Assembly: GCF_002903145.1 (NCBI RefSeq)
Contig: NZ_PPDJ01000001.1
Span: 496,001 to 560,000 of the forward strand
DNA length: 64,000 nucleotides
Source of the DNA: Halobacteriovorax sp. DA5
GTDB lineage: Bacteria; Bdellovibrionota; Bacteriovoracia; Bacteriovoracales; Bacteriovoracaceae
Direction of reading: 5' to 3'
In this document: piece after piece, positions 32,753 to 43,710 of the stretch
Layout of the letters: each line of letters starts with the position of its first letter
Numbering within the stretch: the stretch's first letter is position 1
Notes under the pieces: model-generated
What the model saw: only the letters and a program-made list of their open reading frames with translations
Databases searched by the model: none
Told to the model about the DNA's origin: nothing
Position numbers and translations under genes: made by a program

Positions 32753-32912
32753 TTGTCGACTAAATAGCCTTTGTTTTAACGCGTCATGGTCGCTAAGTGC
32801 GGTGGTGTGATTAGTTAAAATTAGGGTTACAACTTTATGTATTTCTGTTAAAAAACTAATAATTTCATAAATATTTTATTGTTAACAAACCAAGATAACG
32901 GGATTTGTCGCT

Positions 32913-34256
32913 ATGATTCACATTAAGAGAGGATTGGATCTTCCTATCAGTGGGAAGCCATCACAAAAGATTGAGGTAGGACCTCAAGTGACTAAAGTCG
33001 CTCTTACTGGGCCAGACTATGTTGGAATGAAGCCAACTATGCTTGTTCAAGTAGGTGACGAGGTTAAAAAAGGTCAGGCGTTATTTTCTTGTAAGAAAGT
33101 TGAAGGTGTTCTTTATACAGCACCTATCAGCGGTAAGGTTATTGAAATTAACCGTGGTGCAAGAAGAGCGTTTGAAACTTTAGTAATTGAAGTTTCAGGT
33201 AACGAGCAAGTTACATTTGAAAACTTTAAAGGGACGGGAGTAAAAGATTTAACGAAAGAAGCTGTTCAAGCTCTTTTAGTTGAGTCAGGTCTATGGCCAG
33301 CTTTCAGAACAAGGCCATTTTCTAAGGCACCAGCTTTAGGTTCTGAGCCACACTCTATTTTCGTAACTGCAATGGATACTAATCCTCTTGCAGCTGATCC
33401 AGCAGTAGTAATTGCTGAAGCAAGCGAAGATTTCACGAATGGTGTTGAGATTATCTCAAAACTAACTGATGGAAGAACTTTTGTTTGTAAAGCAGCTGGA
33501 GTTAATATTCCAAAGCCTTCAACGACTAAAGTTGAAGTGAAGGAATTTGCTGGTGTTCACCCAGCAGGTAACGCAGGAACTCACATTCACTTTGTTGATC
33601 CTGTAAACGCTAAGAAGATTGTTTGGTCGATTGGTTACCAAGATGTAATCGCAATCGGTAAGCTTTTCACTTCAGGTGAACTTTCAACTGAAAGAATTAT
33701 CTCAATTGCAGGTCCTGCATCTGTAAACCCAACTCTTGTTAAAACAGTTCCAGGTGCTCATTTAGGTGAAGTTACTTCAGGAAAAGTTGGACAAGGTGAG
33801 GTGAGAGTTGTTTCTGGTTCGGTTTTCAACGGTCGCGCAATGGTTGGAAGTTTTTCTTACCTAGGTCGTTTCCACAACCAAATTTCTCTACTTACTGAAG
33901 GTCGTGAAAGAGAGTTCTTAGGATGGCACAAGCCAGGTCTTAATAAATTCTCTGTTAAGCGTACTTTCCTACACTGGTTAAAGCCAGGGCAAATTTTCGA
34001 TTTCACAACTGCTACTCATGGTTCTGATAGAGCAATGGTTCCAGTAGGGTCATACGAAAAGGTAATGCCTCTTGATATGCTACCAACTCAACTTTTAAGA
34101 GCACTTGTTACAAAAGACAATGACTACGCTGTAGAGCTTGGTTGTTTAGAGCTAGATGAAGAAGATTTAGCACTATGTACTTTCGTAAGTCCTGGTAAAG
34201 TTGATTTTGGTCCAGCTCTAAGAGAAAGTTTAACTACTATTGAGAAAGAAGGATAA
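32913..34256 (+). CDS. nqrA: Na+-translocating NADH:quinone reductase subunit A
   Basis: The 447 residues are the normal length for NqrA, a peripheral quinone-site subunit of the Na+-pumping NADH dehydrogenase. The N-terminal lipoyl-like/barrel region ([12 protein letters not shown]...[16 protein letters not shown]), the RPFSKAP and [16 protein letters not shown] segments and the C-terminal [30 protein letters not shown] are all typical. It is the first of six genes in standard order. Codons are skewed toward those of highly expressed genes, as in the following nqr genes. Na+-NQR suggests a marine or sodium-rich habitat. Confidence 0.96.
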   Translation: MIHIKRGLDLPISGKPSQKIEVGPQVTKVALTGPDYVGMKPTMLVQVGDEVKKGQALFSCKKVEGVLYTAPISGKVIEINRGARRAFETLVIEVSGNEQVTFENFKGTGVKDLTKEAVQALLVESGLWPAFRTRPFSKAPALGSEPHSIFVTAMDTNPLAADPAVVIAEASEDFTNGVEIISKLTDGRTFVCKAAGVNIPKPSTTKVEVKEFAGVHPAGNAGTHIHFVDPVNAKKIVWSIGYQDVIAIGKLFTSGELSTERIISIAGPASVNPTLVKTVPGAHLGEVTSGKVGQGEVRVVSGSVFNGRAMVGSFSYLGRFHNQISLLTEGREREFLGWHKPGLNKFSVKRTFLHWLKPGQIFDFTTATHGSDRAMVPVGSYEKVMPLDMLPTQLLRALVTKDNDYAVELGCLELDEEDLALCTFVSPGKVDFGPALRESLTTIEKEG

Positions 34257-34261
34257 TTACA

Positions 34262-35461
34262 ATGTTGCGCAAACTTCTAGATTCTCAACATGATAATTTC
34301 GCTAAAGGCGGGAAATTCGAAAAGTTTTATGCTGTTTATGAAATGATCGATACTTTCCTTTATACTCCAGGTGGAGTAGCGAAAGGTTCAGTTCATGTTA
34401 GAGATGCACTTGACTTAAAAAGATTAATGATCACAGTTGCTATTGCTCTTATTCCAGCAATGTTTATGGCAATGTACAATACTGGTTTCCAGGCTAACTC
34501 TGCTCTTGCAGCGGCTGGTATGACTCCTGAAGGTTGGCGTGCTGATATCATCATGGCGCTTGGTGCAGGTTTCTCTCCAGAAAGCTTAGTTGCAAACCTA
34601 CTTCACGGTTTCTTATACTTCTTCCCAATTTTCCTAGTGACTCAAATCGCTGGTGGTTTCTGGGAAGCACTATTTGCAATCGTTAGAGGTCACGAGATTA
34701 ACGAAGGTTTCCTTGTAACAGGGATGCTATTTCCATTAACTCTTCCTCCAACAATTCCTCTATGGCAAGTTGCTGTAGGGATCTCTTTCGGTGTTTTAAT
34801 CGGTAAAGAGGTTTTCGGTGGTACAGGGAAAAACTTCCTTAACCCAGCACTTACTGCTCGTGCATTCCTTTTCTTTGCATATCCTGCACAAATTTCAGGG
34901 GACGCAGTATGGACTGCAGTAGATGGTTTCACTGGAGCAACAGCTCTTTCTCAGGCAGCTCTTGGTGGTGTTGGTGCAATCACAACTTCAATGCAAGATG
35001 CTTTCTTAGGATTTATGCCAGGTTCAATGGGTGAGACTTCAGCTCTTGCTTGTTTAATCGGAGCAGCAGTTCTAATCATCTCAGGTATCGGTTCTTGGAG
35101 AATTATGCTTTCAATGGTTCTTGGAGCAGTTGTTACTTCAGCAATTTTAAATGCTATCGGTTCTGATACAAATATGATGTTCTCAGTAACTCCACTTTGG
35201 CACTTAGTGATCGGTGGTTTTGCTTTTGGTACAGTGTTTATGGCAACTGATCCAGTATCAGCTTCTATGACACACAAAGGACACTGGTTCTATGGTGCTC
35301 TAATCGGTTTCATGGTTATCCTTGTTCGTGTTATTAACCCAGCTTTCCCAGAAGGTACTATGCTTGCAATCCTTTTCGGAAACTGTTTTGCACCTTTAAT
35401 TGACTACTTTGTAATTCAAGGAAATATCAAAAAACGTGCAAACGGATACAAAACGGCTTAA
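34262..35461 (+). CDS. nqrB: Na+-NQR subunit B (membrane, covalent FMN)
   Basis: The 399 residues include about ten transmembrane helices. The covalent FMN attachment motif is DGFTGATAL with Thr227 as the acceptor. The flavin binds via a phosphoester to Thr in this family. NqrB also binds riboflavin and forms the Na+ path. A conserved [10 protein letters not shown] segment lies near residue 338. It follows nqrA by 5 bp. The sequence shows no truncation. Confidence 0.96.
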   Translation: MLRKLLDSQHDNFAKGGKFEKFYAVYEMIDTFLYTPGGVAKGSVHVRDALDLKRLMITVAIALIPAMFMAMYNTGFQANSALAAAGMTPEGWRADIIMALGAGFSPESLVANLLHGFLYFFPIFLVTQIAGGFWEALFAIVRGHEINEGFLVTGMLFPLTLPPTIPLWQVAVGISFGVLIGKEVFGGTGKNFLNPALTARAFLFFAYPAQISGDAVWTAVDGFTGATALSQAALGGVGAITTSMQDAFLGFMPGSMGETSALACLIGAAVLIISGIGSWRIMLSMVLGAVVTSAILNAIGSDTNMMFSVTPLWHLVIGGFAFGTVFMATDPVSASMTHKGHWFYGALIGFMVILVRVINPAFPEGTMLAILFGNCFAPLIDYFVIQGNIKKRANGYKTA

Positions 35462-35471
35462 GGGGGCAGTG

Positions 35472-36245
35472 ATGAGTAATGATAGTACTGCAAAAACTCT
35501 GATCGTAGCAACAATCCTATGTGTTGTTTGTTCAGTTGTCGTATCTTGGTCAGCGGTTTCACTAAAGCCACTTCAAGATGAGAATAAAGTTTTAGACGTT
35601 AAGAAAAACCTTCTTATGACTGCAGGTCTTGTAAAGGCGACTGCTACTAAAGAAGAAATTTTAGAAGCTTATAAGCAAATCGAAGAGAAACTAGTTGATC
35701 TTAAAACTGGTGACTACGTAACTGATATGGATGTTACTAAATTTGATGCTGTTAAAGCTGCTAAAGATCCAAAAATGAACTACGCAATTCCTGCATCTGA
35801 GGACAAAGGAAAAATCAAGTTCCGTGCGAAATACTCTAAAGTATTCTTCGTAAAAGATGGTGAGACAACTAAGTCTGTTGTTTTCCCAATTCACGGTAAA
35901 GGTCTTTGGTCAACAATGTACGGTTTCCTAGTTCTTGAGACAGATCTTAATACTGTTAAAGGTATTGGTTTCTACTCTCACGGTGAAACTCCAGGTCTTG
36001 GTGGTGAAATTGATAACCCACACTGGAGATCAGTATGGCCAGGAAAGAAAATCTTTGGTGATGCAGGTAAACCTCAAATTCAAGTTATTAAAGGTGAAGC
36101 TAATAAAGCAAGCAGCTTTGATATTGATGGACTTTCAGGTGCAACTCTTACAGCTAATGGTGTAACAGGAACTGTTCGCTACTGGATGGGTGACGATGCA
36201 TTTGGACCATTCATTGACAAATTCACACAAGGTGGGGGTGAATAA
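35472..36245 (+). CDS. nqrC: Na+-NQR subunit C (covalent FMN)
   Basis: 257 residues from the ATG at 35472, preceded by AGGGGG; an in-frame extension to 35436 would overlap nqrB and is not preferred. One N-terminal transmembrane helix (~10-32) anchors a periplasmic domain. The FMN-attachment motif DGLSGATLT has Thr225 as the acceptor, as in the Vibrio protein. HGxGLW and the [12 protein letters not shown] segment are also typical. It transfers electrons between the membrane-bound flavins. The flavin transferase ApbE is not in this window. Confidence 0.95.
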   Translation: MSNDSTAKTLIVATILCVVCSVVVSWSAVSLKPLQDENKVLDVKKNLLMTAGLVKATATKEEILEAYKQIEEKLVDLKTGDYVTDMDVTKFDAVKAAKDPKMNYAIPASEDKGKIKFRAKYSKVFFVKDGETTKSVVFPIHGKGLWSTMYGFLVLETDLNTVKGIGFYSHGETPGLGGEIDNPHWRSVWPGKKIFGDAGKPQIQVIKGEANKASSFDIDGLSGATLTANGVTGTVRYWMGDDAFGPFIDKFTQGGGE

Positions 36246-36862
36246 TGAATTTTAAAGAAACAGTAGTTTCTCCATTATTTGAGAACAACCCAATTGCACT
36301 TCAAATCCTAGGTATTTGTTCTGCTCTAGCGGTTACGACAAAAATGGAGTCAGTAGCAGTTATGTGTTTAGCGGTAACAGTTGTTACAGCTTTCTCTAAC
36401 TTATTCGTATCACTTATTAGAAATCACGTTCCTAGTGCAATTCGTATTATCGTAATGATGACGATTATTGCTTCACTAGTTATCGTGACAGATCAAGTTC
36501 TTAAGGCTTACGTTTATGACGTTGCTAAATCGATGTCAGTTTATATTGGTCTAATCATTACAAACTGTATCGTTATGGGACGTGCGGAAGCATATGCGAT
36601 GAAGAACCCTCCAATCATGTCATTCTTTGATGGTGTTGGTAACGGAATCGGTTATTCAATCGTACTTGTATTTGTTGGATTCTTTAGAGAGCTTCTTGGT
36701 TCAGGAAAGCTATTTGGAGTATCTGTTTTAGCAACAACTGGAGAAGGTGGTTGGTACCAAACTAATGGTATGGCACTTCTTGCACCATCTGCATTCTTCT
36801 TAATTGGTTTTTTCATCTGGGGACTACGTACTTGGAAGAAAGATCAAGTAGAAGAAATGTAA
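36245..36862 (+). CDS. nqrD: Na+-NQR subunit D
   Basis: 205 residues, six transmembrane helices, member of the NqrD/RnfE pair. The repeated half-segment [18 protein letters not shown], with its Cys, is the conserved iron-ligand region shared with NqrE. It starts in the stop of nqrC (TAATG), so it is translationally coupled. Together with NqrE it holds an Fe/[2Fe-2S] centre in the membrane. Confidence 0.95.
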   Translation: MNFKETVVSPLFENNPIALQILGICSALAVTTKMESVAVMCLAVTVVTAFSNLFVSLIRNHVPSAIRIIVMMTIIASLVIVTDQVLKAYVYDVAKSMSVYIGLIITNCIVMGRAEAYAMKNPPIMSFFDGVGNGIGYSIVLVFVGFFRELLGSGKLFGVSVLATTGEGGWYQTNGMALLAPSAFFLIGFFIWGLRTWKKDQVEEM

Positions 36863-36875
36863 GGGTAGGTGAAAT

Positions 36876-37487
36876 ATGTTTGAACATTATTTAAGTTTAT
36901 TTATTAAAGCAGTATTCATTGAAAACTTAGCCTTAGCATTCTTCCTAGGTATGTGTACATTCCTAGCAGTTTCGAAAAAGGTTAAGACTTCTATTGGTCT
37001 TGGTGTAGCGGTTGTTGTTGTACAAACAATTACAATCCCTATTAACAACCTACTTTATAACTACTTACTAAAAGAAAATGCTCTTGAGTGGGCAGGGATC
37101 TCTGGTACAGATCTTTCATTCCTAGGTCTAATTTGTTACATCGGTGTTATCGCGGCGATGGTTCAAATCCTAGAAATGTTCCTAGATAAATTTATGCCAG
37201 CTCTTTATAACGCTCTTGGGATTTTCCTACCTCTTATTACTGTTAACTGTGCCATCATGGGTGGATCACTATTTATGGTAGAAAGAGATTATACTTTTGG
37301 AGAGTCTGTTGTTTTCGGTATCGGTTCTGGTTTCGGTTGGGCCCTAGCGATTGCTGCTCTTGCAGGTATTAGAGAAAAAATGAAGTACAGTGATGTTCCA
37401 GATGGACTAAAAGGTCTTGGGATCACTTTTATCACTGTAGGTCTAATGGCACTTGGTTTCCTAAGTTTTTCAGGAATCCAACTTTAG
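36876..37487 (+). CDS. nqrE: Na+-NQR subunit E
   Basis: 203 residues, six transmembrane helices, homologous to NqrD/RnfA. The conserved [17 protein letters not shown] region (~123) and the N-terminal [19 protein letters not shown] (~17) carry the Cys residues that coordinate the iron centre with NqrD. It follows nqrD after 13 bp with GGTAGGTG as ribosome-binding site. Confidence 0.95.
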   Translation: MFEHYLSLFIKAVFIENLALAFFLGMCTFLAVSKKVKTSIGLGVAVVVVQTITIPINNLLYNYLLKENALEWAGISGTDLSFLGLICYIGVIAAMVQILEMFLDKFMPALYNALGIFLPLITVNCAIMGGSLFMVERDYTFGESVVFGIGSGFGWALAIAALAGIREKMKYSDVPDGLKGLGITFITVGLMALGFLSFSGIQL

Positions 37488-37515
37488 TAACGGTAAGTAA
37501 TAAAAAGGAAATATT

Positions 37516-38742
37516 ATGAATGCAATTATTCTTGGTGTTTTAATGTTTACCGTTGTGGTTCTTGCTCTTGTTTTAGTAATTCTTTTTGCTAAATCAAAGC
37601 TAGTATCAAGTGGTGACGTTAAGCTAACGATCAATGGTGAGAAAGTGGTTCATATCCCAGCTGGTGGTAAACTACTTAACGCTCTTGCCGATCAAAAACT
37701 ATTCGTATCTTCTGCCTGTGGTGGTGGGGGTACATGTGGTCAGTGTAAAGTTCACGTTCACGCAGGTGGTGGTGAAATTCTTGAAACTGAATTATCACAT
37801 ATCTCAAAGAAAGAAGCTCGTGAAGGCTTAAGACTTGCATGTCAGGTTGGTATCAAAACTGATATGGAAGTTGAAGTTGAAGAGTCTGTCTTTGGTGTTA
37901 AGAAATGGGAATGTGAGGTTATCTCAAATGATAACGTTGCGACTTTCATTAAAGAATTTAAGCTTAAGCTTCCAGAAGGTGAGTCTGTACCTTTTAGAGC
38001 TGGTGGTTATATTCAAATCGAAAGACCAGCAGGGCTTTCAATTGATTACAAAGACTTCGACGTACAAGAAGAATACCGTGGAGATTGGGATCACTTCAAT
38101 CTTTGGCAGTATAATTCAACTGTAAACGAAGAAACTATCAGAGCTTACTCGATGGCAAACTACCCGGAAGAAAAGGGAATCATTATGCTTAACGTGCGTA
38201 TTGCTTCTCCTCCTCCAAGAGCTCCTAAGGGAACTCCTCCAGGGAAAATGTCTTCTTATATCTTTAGCTGTAAGCCAGGTGACAAAGTTACAATCTCTGG
38301 TCCATTCGGAGAGTTCTTTGCTCGTGACACTGATAAAGAAATGGTATTCGTTGGTGGTGGAGCTGGTATGGCGCCAATGCGTTCACACATCTTTGACCAA
38401 CTAAAGAGACTACACTCTAAACGTAAGATGACTTTCTGGTACGGTGCTCGTTCAGTTAGAGAAATGTTCTATGTTGAAGACTTCGACGGTCTACAGGCCG
38501 AAAATGATAACTTCACTTGGCACGTTGCTCTTTCAGATGCACTACCGGAAGATAATTGGACAGGTTACACTGGGTTCATTCACCAAGTACTTCACGATGA
38601 GTATCTTGCTAAGCACCCAGCTCCAGAAGATTGTGAGTACTACCTATGTGGTCCTCCTATCATGAACAAGTGTGTAATCGATATGCTTCTTGACCTAGGG
38701 GTTGAGCGCGACGATATCATGCTTGACGATTTTGGTGGGTAA
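37516..38742 (+). CDS. nqrF: Na+-NQR subunit F (NADH-oxidising, 2Fe-2S and FAD)
   Basis: 408 residues. One N-terminal transmembrane helix (4-24), then a plant-type [2Fe-2S] ferredoxin domain with Cys68, Cys74, Cys77 ([13 protein letters not shown]) and Cys109 (LACQV). The FAD-binding RAYSMANYP (~206) and the NADH-binding [12 protein letters not shown] (~282) follow. It accepts hydride from NADH and is the entry point of electrons. A terminator follows 33 bp after the stop. No nqrM (DUF539 cysteine-delivery protein) is present immediately downstream, although it often follows nqrF. Confidence 0.97.
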   Translation: MNAIILGVLMFTVVVLALVLVILFAKSKLVSSGDVKLTINGEKVVHIPAGGKLLNALADQKLFVSSACGGGGTCGQCKVHVHAGGGEILETELSHISKKEAREGLRLACQVGIKTDMEVEVEESVFGVKKWECEVISNDNVATFIKEFKLKLPEGESVPFRAGGYIQIERPAGLSIDYKDFDVQEEYRGDWDHFNLWQYNSTVNEETIRAYSMANYPEEKGIIMLNVRIASPPPRAPKGTPPGKMSSYIFSCKPGDKVTISGPFGEFFARDTDKEMVFVGGGAGMAPMRSHIFDQLKRLHSKRKMTFWYGARSVREMFYVEDFDGLQAENDNFTWHVALSDALPEDNWTGYTGFIHQVLHDEYLAKHPAPEDCEYYLCGPPIMNKCVIDMLLDLGVERDDIMLDDFGG

Positions 38743-38775
38743 CTAGGATTAAAGTAATAAATTTACATATAGAAG

Positions 38776-38803
38776 AGGCCAGCTTTATAGCTGGCCTTTT
38801 TTA
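38776..38803 (+). terminator. Rho-independent terminator of the nqr operon
   Basis: AGGCCAGC (38776-38783) and GCTGGCCT (38790-38797) make an 8-bp stem with a 6-nt loop, followed by TTTTTATT. Confidence 0.95.
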
Positions 38804-38883
38804 TTAGCTAATTTCGAATAAAAGTTAAGCTAAGTTATCCTTTCTTCAATTGTTCATATATTCCACTATGTTAGTTTTGATGT

Positions 38884-40224
38884 ATGGATAATATGACGGC
38901 CCTATATATCGTACTCTTATCATTTCTACTTCTGTGCGTTGTCAGTACTTATGTTGTTGCAATGGTGGATAAAGAAAGTGACTACCAGCAATTTAAAATG
39001 GCCCTAATTTTTAATTTCTTCCTCTATGCTACACGTTTTTATTGTGCTCAGTGGATGGAACTCGACGTCATATTCTTTGGCTTAAAATTCATTCCACTTT
39101 ATTTGATATGTAATTTCTTTCTAAATAATCGATTAAGCCAGTATCGAGTTGAGTTGATGAGTCTTTTTGTTTTAAGTGGCATTGCTGGCTTTTTATTGTA
39201 TTTAGCTGGGGGTGAGTATGAATATTATTCCCTTACTGTGGCCATCGGAAGTTTCACTCCTGGTATCTATGCATTGGCCTACTTTGGTAAACGAATAAAG
39301 TATGTTGTGAATTTTTTCTATTTTACTATTTTTGCTATCGCAGGAATAGTCACATTTACCTATCCATTTACCTTTGAAATAAAGGGCTCTGGGATTTGGG
39401 GCTGGAGTGCGGGCGTCATCACTTATATTGCAATCATGTTAGGGCTTCTGGTTAAGATCTTAGAAAAGAAAGTTGATGGGGATTATAAATTACAAGAAGA
39501 GTTAAAGCTTATTAATGCAGTTTATAAGGCCGTTATTCATGATACTTCAAATGACTTAAATTTTTTGTCTTTAAGTCTTTCAAGGGCGTTAAAAGATGAG
39601 AACTTGACCTATGTAAAGTTAGCCTATGATCGATTAAGTGAGCTCATCAAATTTAAAGCAGAGATTCGTAAGCAATTTAATAAAGATAATCTTTCATATG
39701 ATGTGGAGCTTTCGTCAATAGTAAAGTCTGTTGTCTCTCACTACCAAGACGACTTTAACAAGAAGCGAGTTCAGTTGGTTGTCACTTATCCCCATCAAAA
39801 TATCGAAGCTTCGCTACCCATTAGTAAGGAGAGTTTAGTTAACTCGATTTTAGGTAATCTTGTTTCTAATGCCTTGAAGTTCTCTGAGCCACGTTCAAAA
39901 GTCTACCTCTCAATGATTCACGATAAAACTCATGTGTACTTTAGTGTTATTGATTCAGGGGGCGGTATTTCTGACGACATTATTTCATCAGTAACGAATT
40001 TCTCAAAAGTGAGATCGAGTAGTGGTACTCGTAACGAACTGGGCAGTGGAATGGGCCTTAGCATACTTTGCTACATCATCAAACGAATTGACGGTGAAAT
40101 TAGCTTCATGAGTATGAAGAGTGGAACAAAGGTAATTGTAAAGATCCCTTTTGTTAACCAAGTATCAGAACATTTAGATAATAAACGTGATGGCCACGGT
40201 AGCAACGTAATATCACACGCTTAA
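38884..40224 (+). CDS. Membrane sensor histidine kinase (7-TM type), orphan
   Basis: 446 residues. About seven hydrophobic segments (~5-195) form the sensor; no periplasmic domain is evident. The dimerisation helix has H219 in AVIHDTSNDLNFLS, an HDxxNxL-type H box, followed by a full HATPase domain (ILGNLVSNALKFSEP; DSGGGISD; GSGMGLSIL). The C-terminus has a 25-residue His/Asn/Lys-rich tail. No response regulator is adjacent. The ligand is unknown. It resembles the two soluble kinases downstream only in its H-box type. Confidence 0.87.
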   Translation: MDNMTALYIVLLSFLLLCVVSTYVVAMVDKESDYQQFKMALIFNFFLYATRFYCAQWMELDVIFFGLKFIPLYLICNFFLNNRLSQYRVELMSLFVLSGIAGFLLYLAGGEYEYYSLTVAIGSFTPGIYALAYFGKRIKYVVNFFYFTIFAIAGIVTFTYPFTFEIKGSGIWGWSAGVITYIAIMLGLLVKILEKKVDGDYKLQEELKLINAVYKAVIHDTSNDLNFLSLSLSRALKDENLTYVKLAYDRLSELIKFKAEIRKQFNKDNLSYDVELSSIVKSVVSHYQDDFNKKRVQLVVTYPHQNIEASLPISKESLVNSILGNLVSNALKFSEPRSKVYLSMIHDKTHVYFSVIDSGGGISDDIISSVTNFSKVRSSSGTRNELGSGMGLSILCYIIKRIDGEISFMSMKSGTKVIVKIPFVNQVSEHLDNKRDGHGSNVISHA

Positions 40225-40278
40225 AACTCTTATCTTTTCTTACATAACTAGTCTTATTAAGGCTTATTGGGTCTAATT

Positions 40279-41139
40279 ATGGATATGAAATCGATACTCA
40301 CTTTATTACTTTCAACTTATGTCTTGGCCTCTTCTCCGGTAGCAATATCTGATTTTTCTAACTCACTAGAAAATGAATTAGGATTGAAGCTTTCACGCTT
40401 AGATGATGTTGTAAGAAAGATTAGAATCAGAAAACCAAATGTTTTTGAGAAATGGTTAATGAATAAAAGTGGTGCAGAGGCCACATATAACGACAAAACG
40501 AACACGATTGTTTTACGACAAAAGAATTGGCGTGGAGATCGAATTGTTAGCTCGTCTGATTTTCCAACTGGACAAGAGTATCAGTTCACTATCTTAGCAT
40601 CGACTATTTTTCATGAGTTAATGCATGCGGACTTTGATGTTTTAATAAAGGGGAGTCGTACACGTTCTGATATTGCACTTAAGAATACCCAGCGTTGGTT
40701 CTCTCAAAATATTCCTGGAGTTAATGCTCATATTGCTGCCCATGAATTCTTTGGTTATACCGCTTCGGATCTCATCTTGGGAATTAAGAGTAAGCTTCAA
40801 GATATCTATATGGCCCACGGGATTAATAGCTATAAAAATACGTGCTTTGGAAAGAAAGGCCTTAAGAGAATTAAGGATCGCCTTTTTCCTGATGGCGATA
40901 TTCATTTTAAAGACACGTTAAAAATTTCAAGCTTTGCGAGTGTATTTACGCCCAATACAATCTTTGTAAAGGGCAAAGATTTTAATATCAAAGATAAGAA
41001 CTTCCCTGACTCTTATCGCAAAGATGTCTATCAACACTTTGTGGACAATTACCATGCTCCTAATAATTCAAGTGATTTACTTGAAATCGCTACGAGAGAG
41101 TATGGTGAATTATTACAAAAATGCTTCGAAGGTATATAA
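40279..41139 (+). CDS. Secreted zinc-metalloprotease-like protein (HELMH)
   Basis: 286 residues. I chose ATG at 40279 (preceded by TTGGGTC); a TTG at 40267 is possible. The signal peptide is ~1-19 (cleavage near LAS-S). A classic HExxH motif, IFHELMHADFD (H112, E113, H116), lies in the first half. A possible third ligand lies ~40 residues on in AAHEFFGYTASD (Glu or His). Another FPDSY region and a long C-terminal part follow, and no family was recognised. It is probably a periplasmic or secreted gluzincin-like protease. A monocistronic unit between kinases. Confidence 0.75.
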   Translation: MDMKSILTLLLSTYVLASSPVAISDFSNSLENELGLKLSRLDDVVRKIRIRKPNVFEKWLMNKSGAEATYNDKTNTIVLRQKNWRGDRIVSSSDFPTGQEYQFTILASTIFHELMHADFDVLIKGSRTRSDIALKNTQRWFSQNIPGVNAHIAAHEFFGYTASDLILGIKSKLQDIYMAHGINSYKNTCFGKKGLKRIKDRLFPDGDIHFKDTLKISSFASVFTPNTIFVKGKDFNIKDKNFPDSYRKDVYQHFVDNYHAPNNSSDLLEIATREYGELLQKCFEGI

Positions 41140-41227
41140 TTCTAATCCAATCTAAATAGAAATACTTTCAAATAGTTTAGGTTCTCGGCAACTTCTGCTT
41201 CGCTATTAAGAATCTTGGCCAAAGGTT

Positions 41228-41241
41228 ACAATATATATTGT
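41228..41241. promoter_or_regulatory. 14-bp perfect palindrome upstream of a soluble histidine kinase
   Basis: ACAATATATATTGT is self-complementary over all 14 bases, 87 nt before the kinase start. It could be an operator or simply an AT-rich -10 region. Confidence 0.35.
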
Positions 41242-41327
41242 GGTGTAAAGTTAAAGAAATAACTTAAGTTGCCATTTTAATTCTTGTAGTGATAATCAGT
41301 ATTTATTGTTTTATAAGGTGTAATTGG

Positions 41328-42737
41328 TTGGAAGTTAGTAATAAGGCATTAGTCGCATATTTTGATGGTGTAAAGTCGATGGGGGATTCCGTTGAAGATT
41401 TTATTGCCGAGCTTCCAGTTAAAGACAAAGATCTTTTAGATGTAAAGTCGCGTATAAGCTGGCAAGAATTTAAAGATATCACAGTCTTCTTCTCTGAAAA
41501 GTACCCGAACTATACTGAAATTATTAGTAATACCGGTGTTTCAAACAGAATCATTAAACCATTTTTTGACATCATTACATATGTAATTAGTTATAGCTTA
41601 CTCTATGAGTTCTTTTTAAAGCTATCTTTTAAGATGCTTTATACCAATATCAAAATTGATACAAAGAAACTTAGCTCAGATTCTTTTCAAATTATCTTTG
41701 AGTTTTCAGATTCATCTCAGATCTTTCATGAATTCATAAATATGTATGTTGAACTTTTCAAAACGATTCCAGTTAATTTCGTTGGGTGTCGTACATATTC
41801 AAGAGTGAAGTATCTTGTCGTAGATGACCGAGTTGTATTCTCTGTTAGTAATGCGGCCTTCGCTAAGGTCAGCATTCCGAACTTGCTTTACAATTTCTTC
41901 TTCACAAAGAAAAAACTTCACGAAGTTATTCTAAAAAATGTGGAGTATTCGAATCTACTTGAGAAGCAAAATTTAGAGCTTGAAGAGTATCGAAAGAACC
42001 TTGAGCTATTAAATACAGAATTGAATTTAAGTAATCGTACCTTACACCATGATGTTGCTAATAAACTTCTTAGTCTTGAAGTAGCTAAGAAAAGAATTGA
42101 GAATGGTGATTATGAGCAAGCGGTTAATAAGATTAATCAATTCTCAAACTCAGTTAAGGGAATTATTCAAAACTCAATTGTTACGACACATATTGATGGT
42201 GAACTTTTTGAGCTTCAAGAAAATAATTTATATGACCTTTTAATCGAAGCAGTAACAGAGTATGACGACATTGCTATCCAAAAAGGTGTTCGAATTATTC
42301 ACGACTTTAAAATTGATCAAAACCTAACTTTATATACAAATAAAATCGCACTACAAAATAACCTAATTTCTAATATTATGTATAATGCGATCAAATTCTC
42401 ACATAAGAATGAAAGTATTGTTTTCTCAGCTTCTGTTTGTGATGAGAACCTTTGTCTAAGAATTGTTGATTTTGGTGTAGGTATTCCAGAAGAAAAACTT
42501 AAGCTTATCAAAAGAAATGTTGGTCTAATTGGTTCAACTAAGGGGACTAATGGTGAGAAGGGTTCTGGACATGGAATGAGTATCATTATGGATACTGCCA
42601 ACGCACTAGGCTTCAAGGTTAATATTTCATCGAGTTTAGGAAATGGAACATCAATTGAGTTAATAAAAAATATTTCTCAAGAAGATACAGATTTTACAAA
42701 CGTTCTTTTCCTAGACGGTCAAAATACAAAGTCGTAA
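41328..42737 (+). CDS. Soluble histidine kinase with unusual N-terminal sensor domain, orphan
   Basis: 469 residues from the TTG at 41328 (AAGG 9 nt upstream); an in-frame GTG at 41289 would add a Cys-rich 13-residue stretch with no ribosome-binding site. No transmembrane helix. Residues ~1-190 are an alpha/beta region of the same length and style as in the kinase at 46.1 kb. It is faintly reminiscent of the ligand-binding N-terminus of some AraC regulators or haem-NO-associated sensors, but this is not secure. A coiled coil (~195-240) leads to H241 in HHDVANKLLSLE, and the HATPase domain is complete (NIMYNAIKFS; DFGVGIPEE; GSGHGMSI). It is just upstream of the ThiF-like gene and may sense a product of that cluster. 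Confidence 0.83.
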   Translation: MEVSNKALVAYFDGVKSMGDSVEDFIAELPVKDKDLLDVKSRISWQEFKDITVFFSEKYPNYTEIISNTGVSNRIIKPFFDIITYVISYSLLYEFFLKLSFKMLYTNIKIDTKKLSSDSFQIIFEFSDSSQIFHEFINMYVELFKTIPVNFVGCRTYSRVKYLVVDDRVVFSVSNAAFAKVSIPNLLYNFFFTKKKLHEVILKNVEYSNLLEKQNLELEEYRKNLELLNTELNLSNRTLHHDVANKLLSLEVAKKRIENGDYEQAVNKINQFSNSVKGIIQNSIVTTHIDGELFELQENNLYDLLIEAVTEYDDIAIQKGVRIIHDFKIDQNLTLYTNKIALQNNLISNIMYNAIKFSHKNESIVFSASVCDENLCLRIVDFGVGIPEEKLKLIKRNVGLIGSTKGTNGEKGSGHGMSIIMDTANALGFKVNISSSLGNGTSIELIKNISQEDTDFTNVLFLDGQNTKS

Positions 42738-42876
42738 ATCAGTCTCATAAGTATTAATTATTACTATTGTGTGCCAAGTATTTTTGCTGAGCTCAGAAAA
42801 TGCCCCATTTGTAACTCCCCAGATTCTCCAAAAAAATCATTTTAACTTATACTCTCACGTTAACTGGAGGGTAGAG

Positions 42877-43701
42877 ATGTTTTCAAGAAATATTGGTTTA
42901 ATTACTCAAGAGGATCAAGATAAATTACAAGGAGCATCAGTTTTAGTTTGTGGAGTTGGTGGCATGGGAGGTGTCGCTAGTGAAGTTCTTGTTCGTATGG
43001 GAATAGGAAAAATTAAAATTGCTGACTTTGATCGTTACGAGCCCCATAATTCAAATCGTCAAATACATTGTAATGCAAAGAACTATGATCGCTATAAAGT
43101 CGATGTCTTAGAAGAAGAATTCAGAAGTATAAATCCAAATTTAAAAATCGAATCATTTAACGAAGGTGTTACAAAAGATAATATCGAAGATCTTTTAGAT
43201 GACGTTGATATTGTTATCAATGGAATGGATGAAATGTTTTACTCATTAATTCTAGAAAGAGCAGCGCGCAGAAAAAATATCACAATCGTTGATGCTTGGA
43301 TCACTCCATTTGCATCAGTCTTTGTAATGACTCCGGATTCTCCCCACTGGGAAGAGTATCTCGATTTATGTACCAAGAATACTGCGGTTGAGGATCTAAC
43401 GCCTGAACTATGTAACCAGGCAGTTAGAGAAGAGGTTGATTTTACCTTCAGTCATTTTTCTCCTTACAAATATATTTCTAAAGATCTCGTTGATAAGATT
43501 GTTACTAAGGAAGCAACAAGGCCTAGTTTTACGCCTGTCGTTTGGTTATCTGGAGTTCTCATGGCCAACGAAGCTTATAAAGTTATCTGTGGCCTACCAC
43601 ATACGGATCATTTAGGGGTGTTTTTTGACCAGTATGAATTTCAACTAACGAATGCTGGTTCAAAGAGTAAGAAAGGAAAACAAGTAAAGAAAGCTGCCTA
43701 G
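42877..43701 (+). CDS. E1/ThiF/MoeB-like adenylyltransferase
   Basis: 274 residues. The start is ATG at 42877, with a strong GGAGG 6 nt upstream; the in-frame extension to 42769 lacks one. Rossmann fold GVGGMGG (26-32), the IADFDRYEPHNSNRQ segment (48-62) and a downstream GMDEMFYSLILERAARRK region are the ThiF/MoeB/E1 ATP-binding core. The enzyme would adenylate a C-terminal Gly of a ubiquitin-like or small carrier protein, or a peptide, or activate a tRNA or amino acid. No CxxC zinc motifs and no clear catalytic Cys motif are seen; a Lys-rich tail ends the protein. It is followed after 9 bp by an acetyltransferase-like gene. No ThiS/MoaD-like small protein is nearby. Confidence 0.8.
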   Translation: MFSRNIGLITQEDQDKLQGASVLVCGVGGMGGVASEVLVRMGIGKIKIADFDRYEPHNSNRQIHCNAKNYDRYKVDVLEEEFRSINPNLKIESFNEGVTKDNIEDLLDDVDIVINGMDEMFYSLILERAARRKNITIVDAWITPFASVFVMTPDSPHWEEYLDLCTKNTAVEDLTPELCNQAVREEVDFTFSHFSPYKYISKDLVDKIVTKEATRPSFTPVVWLSGVLMANEAYKVICGLPHTDHLGVFFDQYEFQLTNAGSKSKKGKQVKKAA

Positions 43702-43710
43702 GGAGCACTT

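Noticed and set aside
42769..42876. N-terminal extension of the ThiF-like protein
   Set aside because: It lacks a ribosome-binding site, while GGAGG sits 6 nt before the ATG at 42877.
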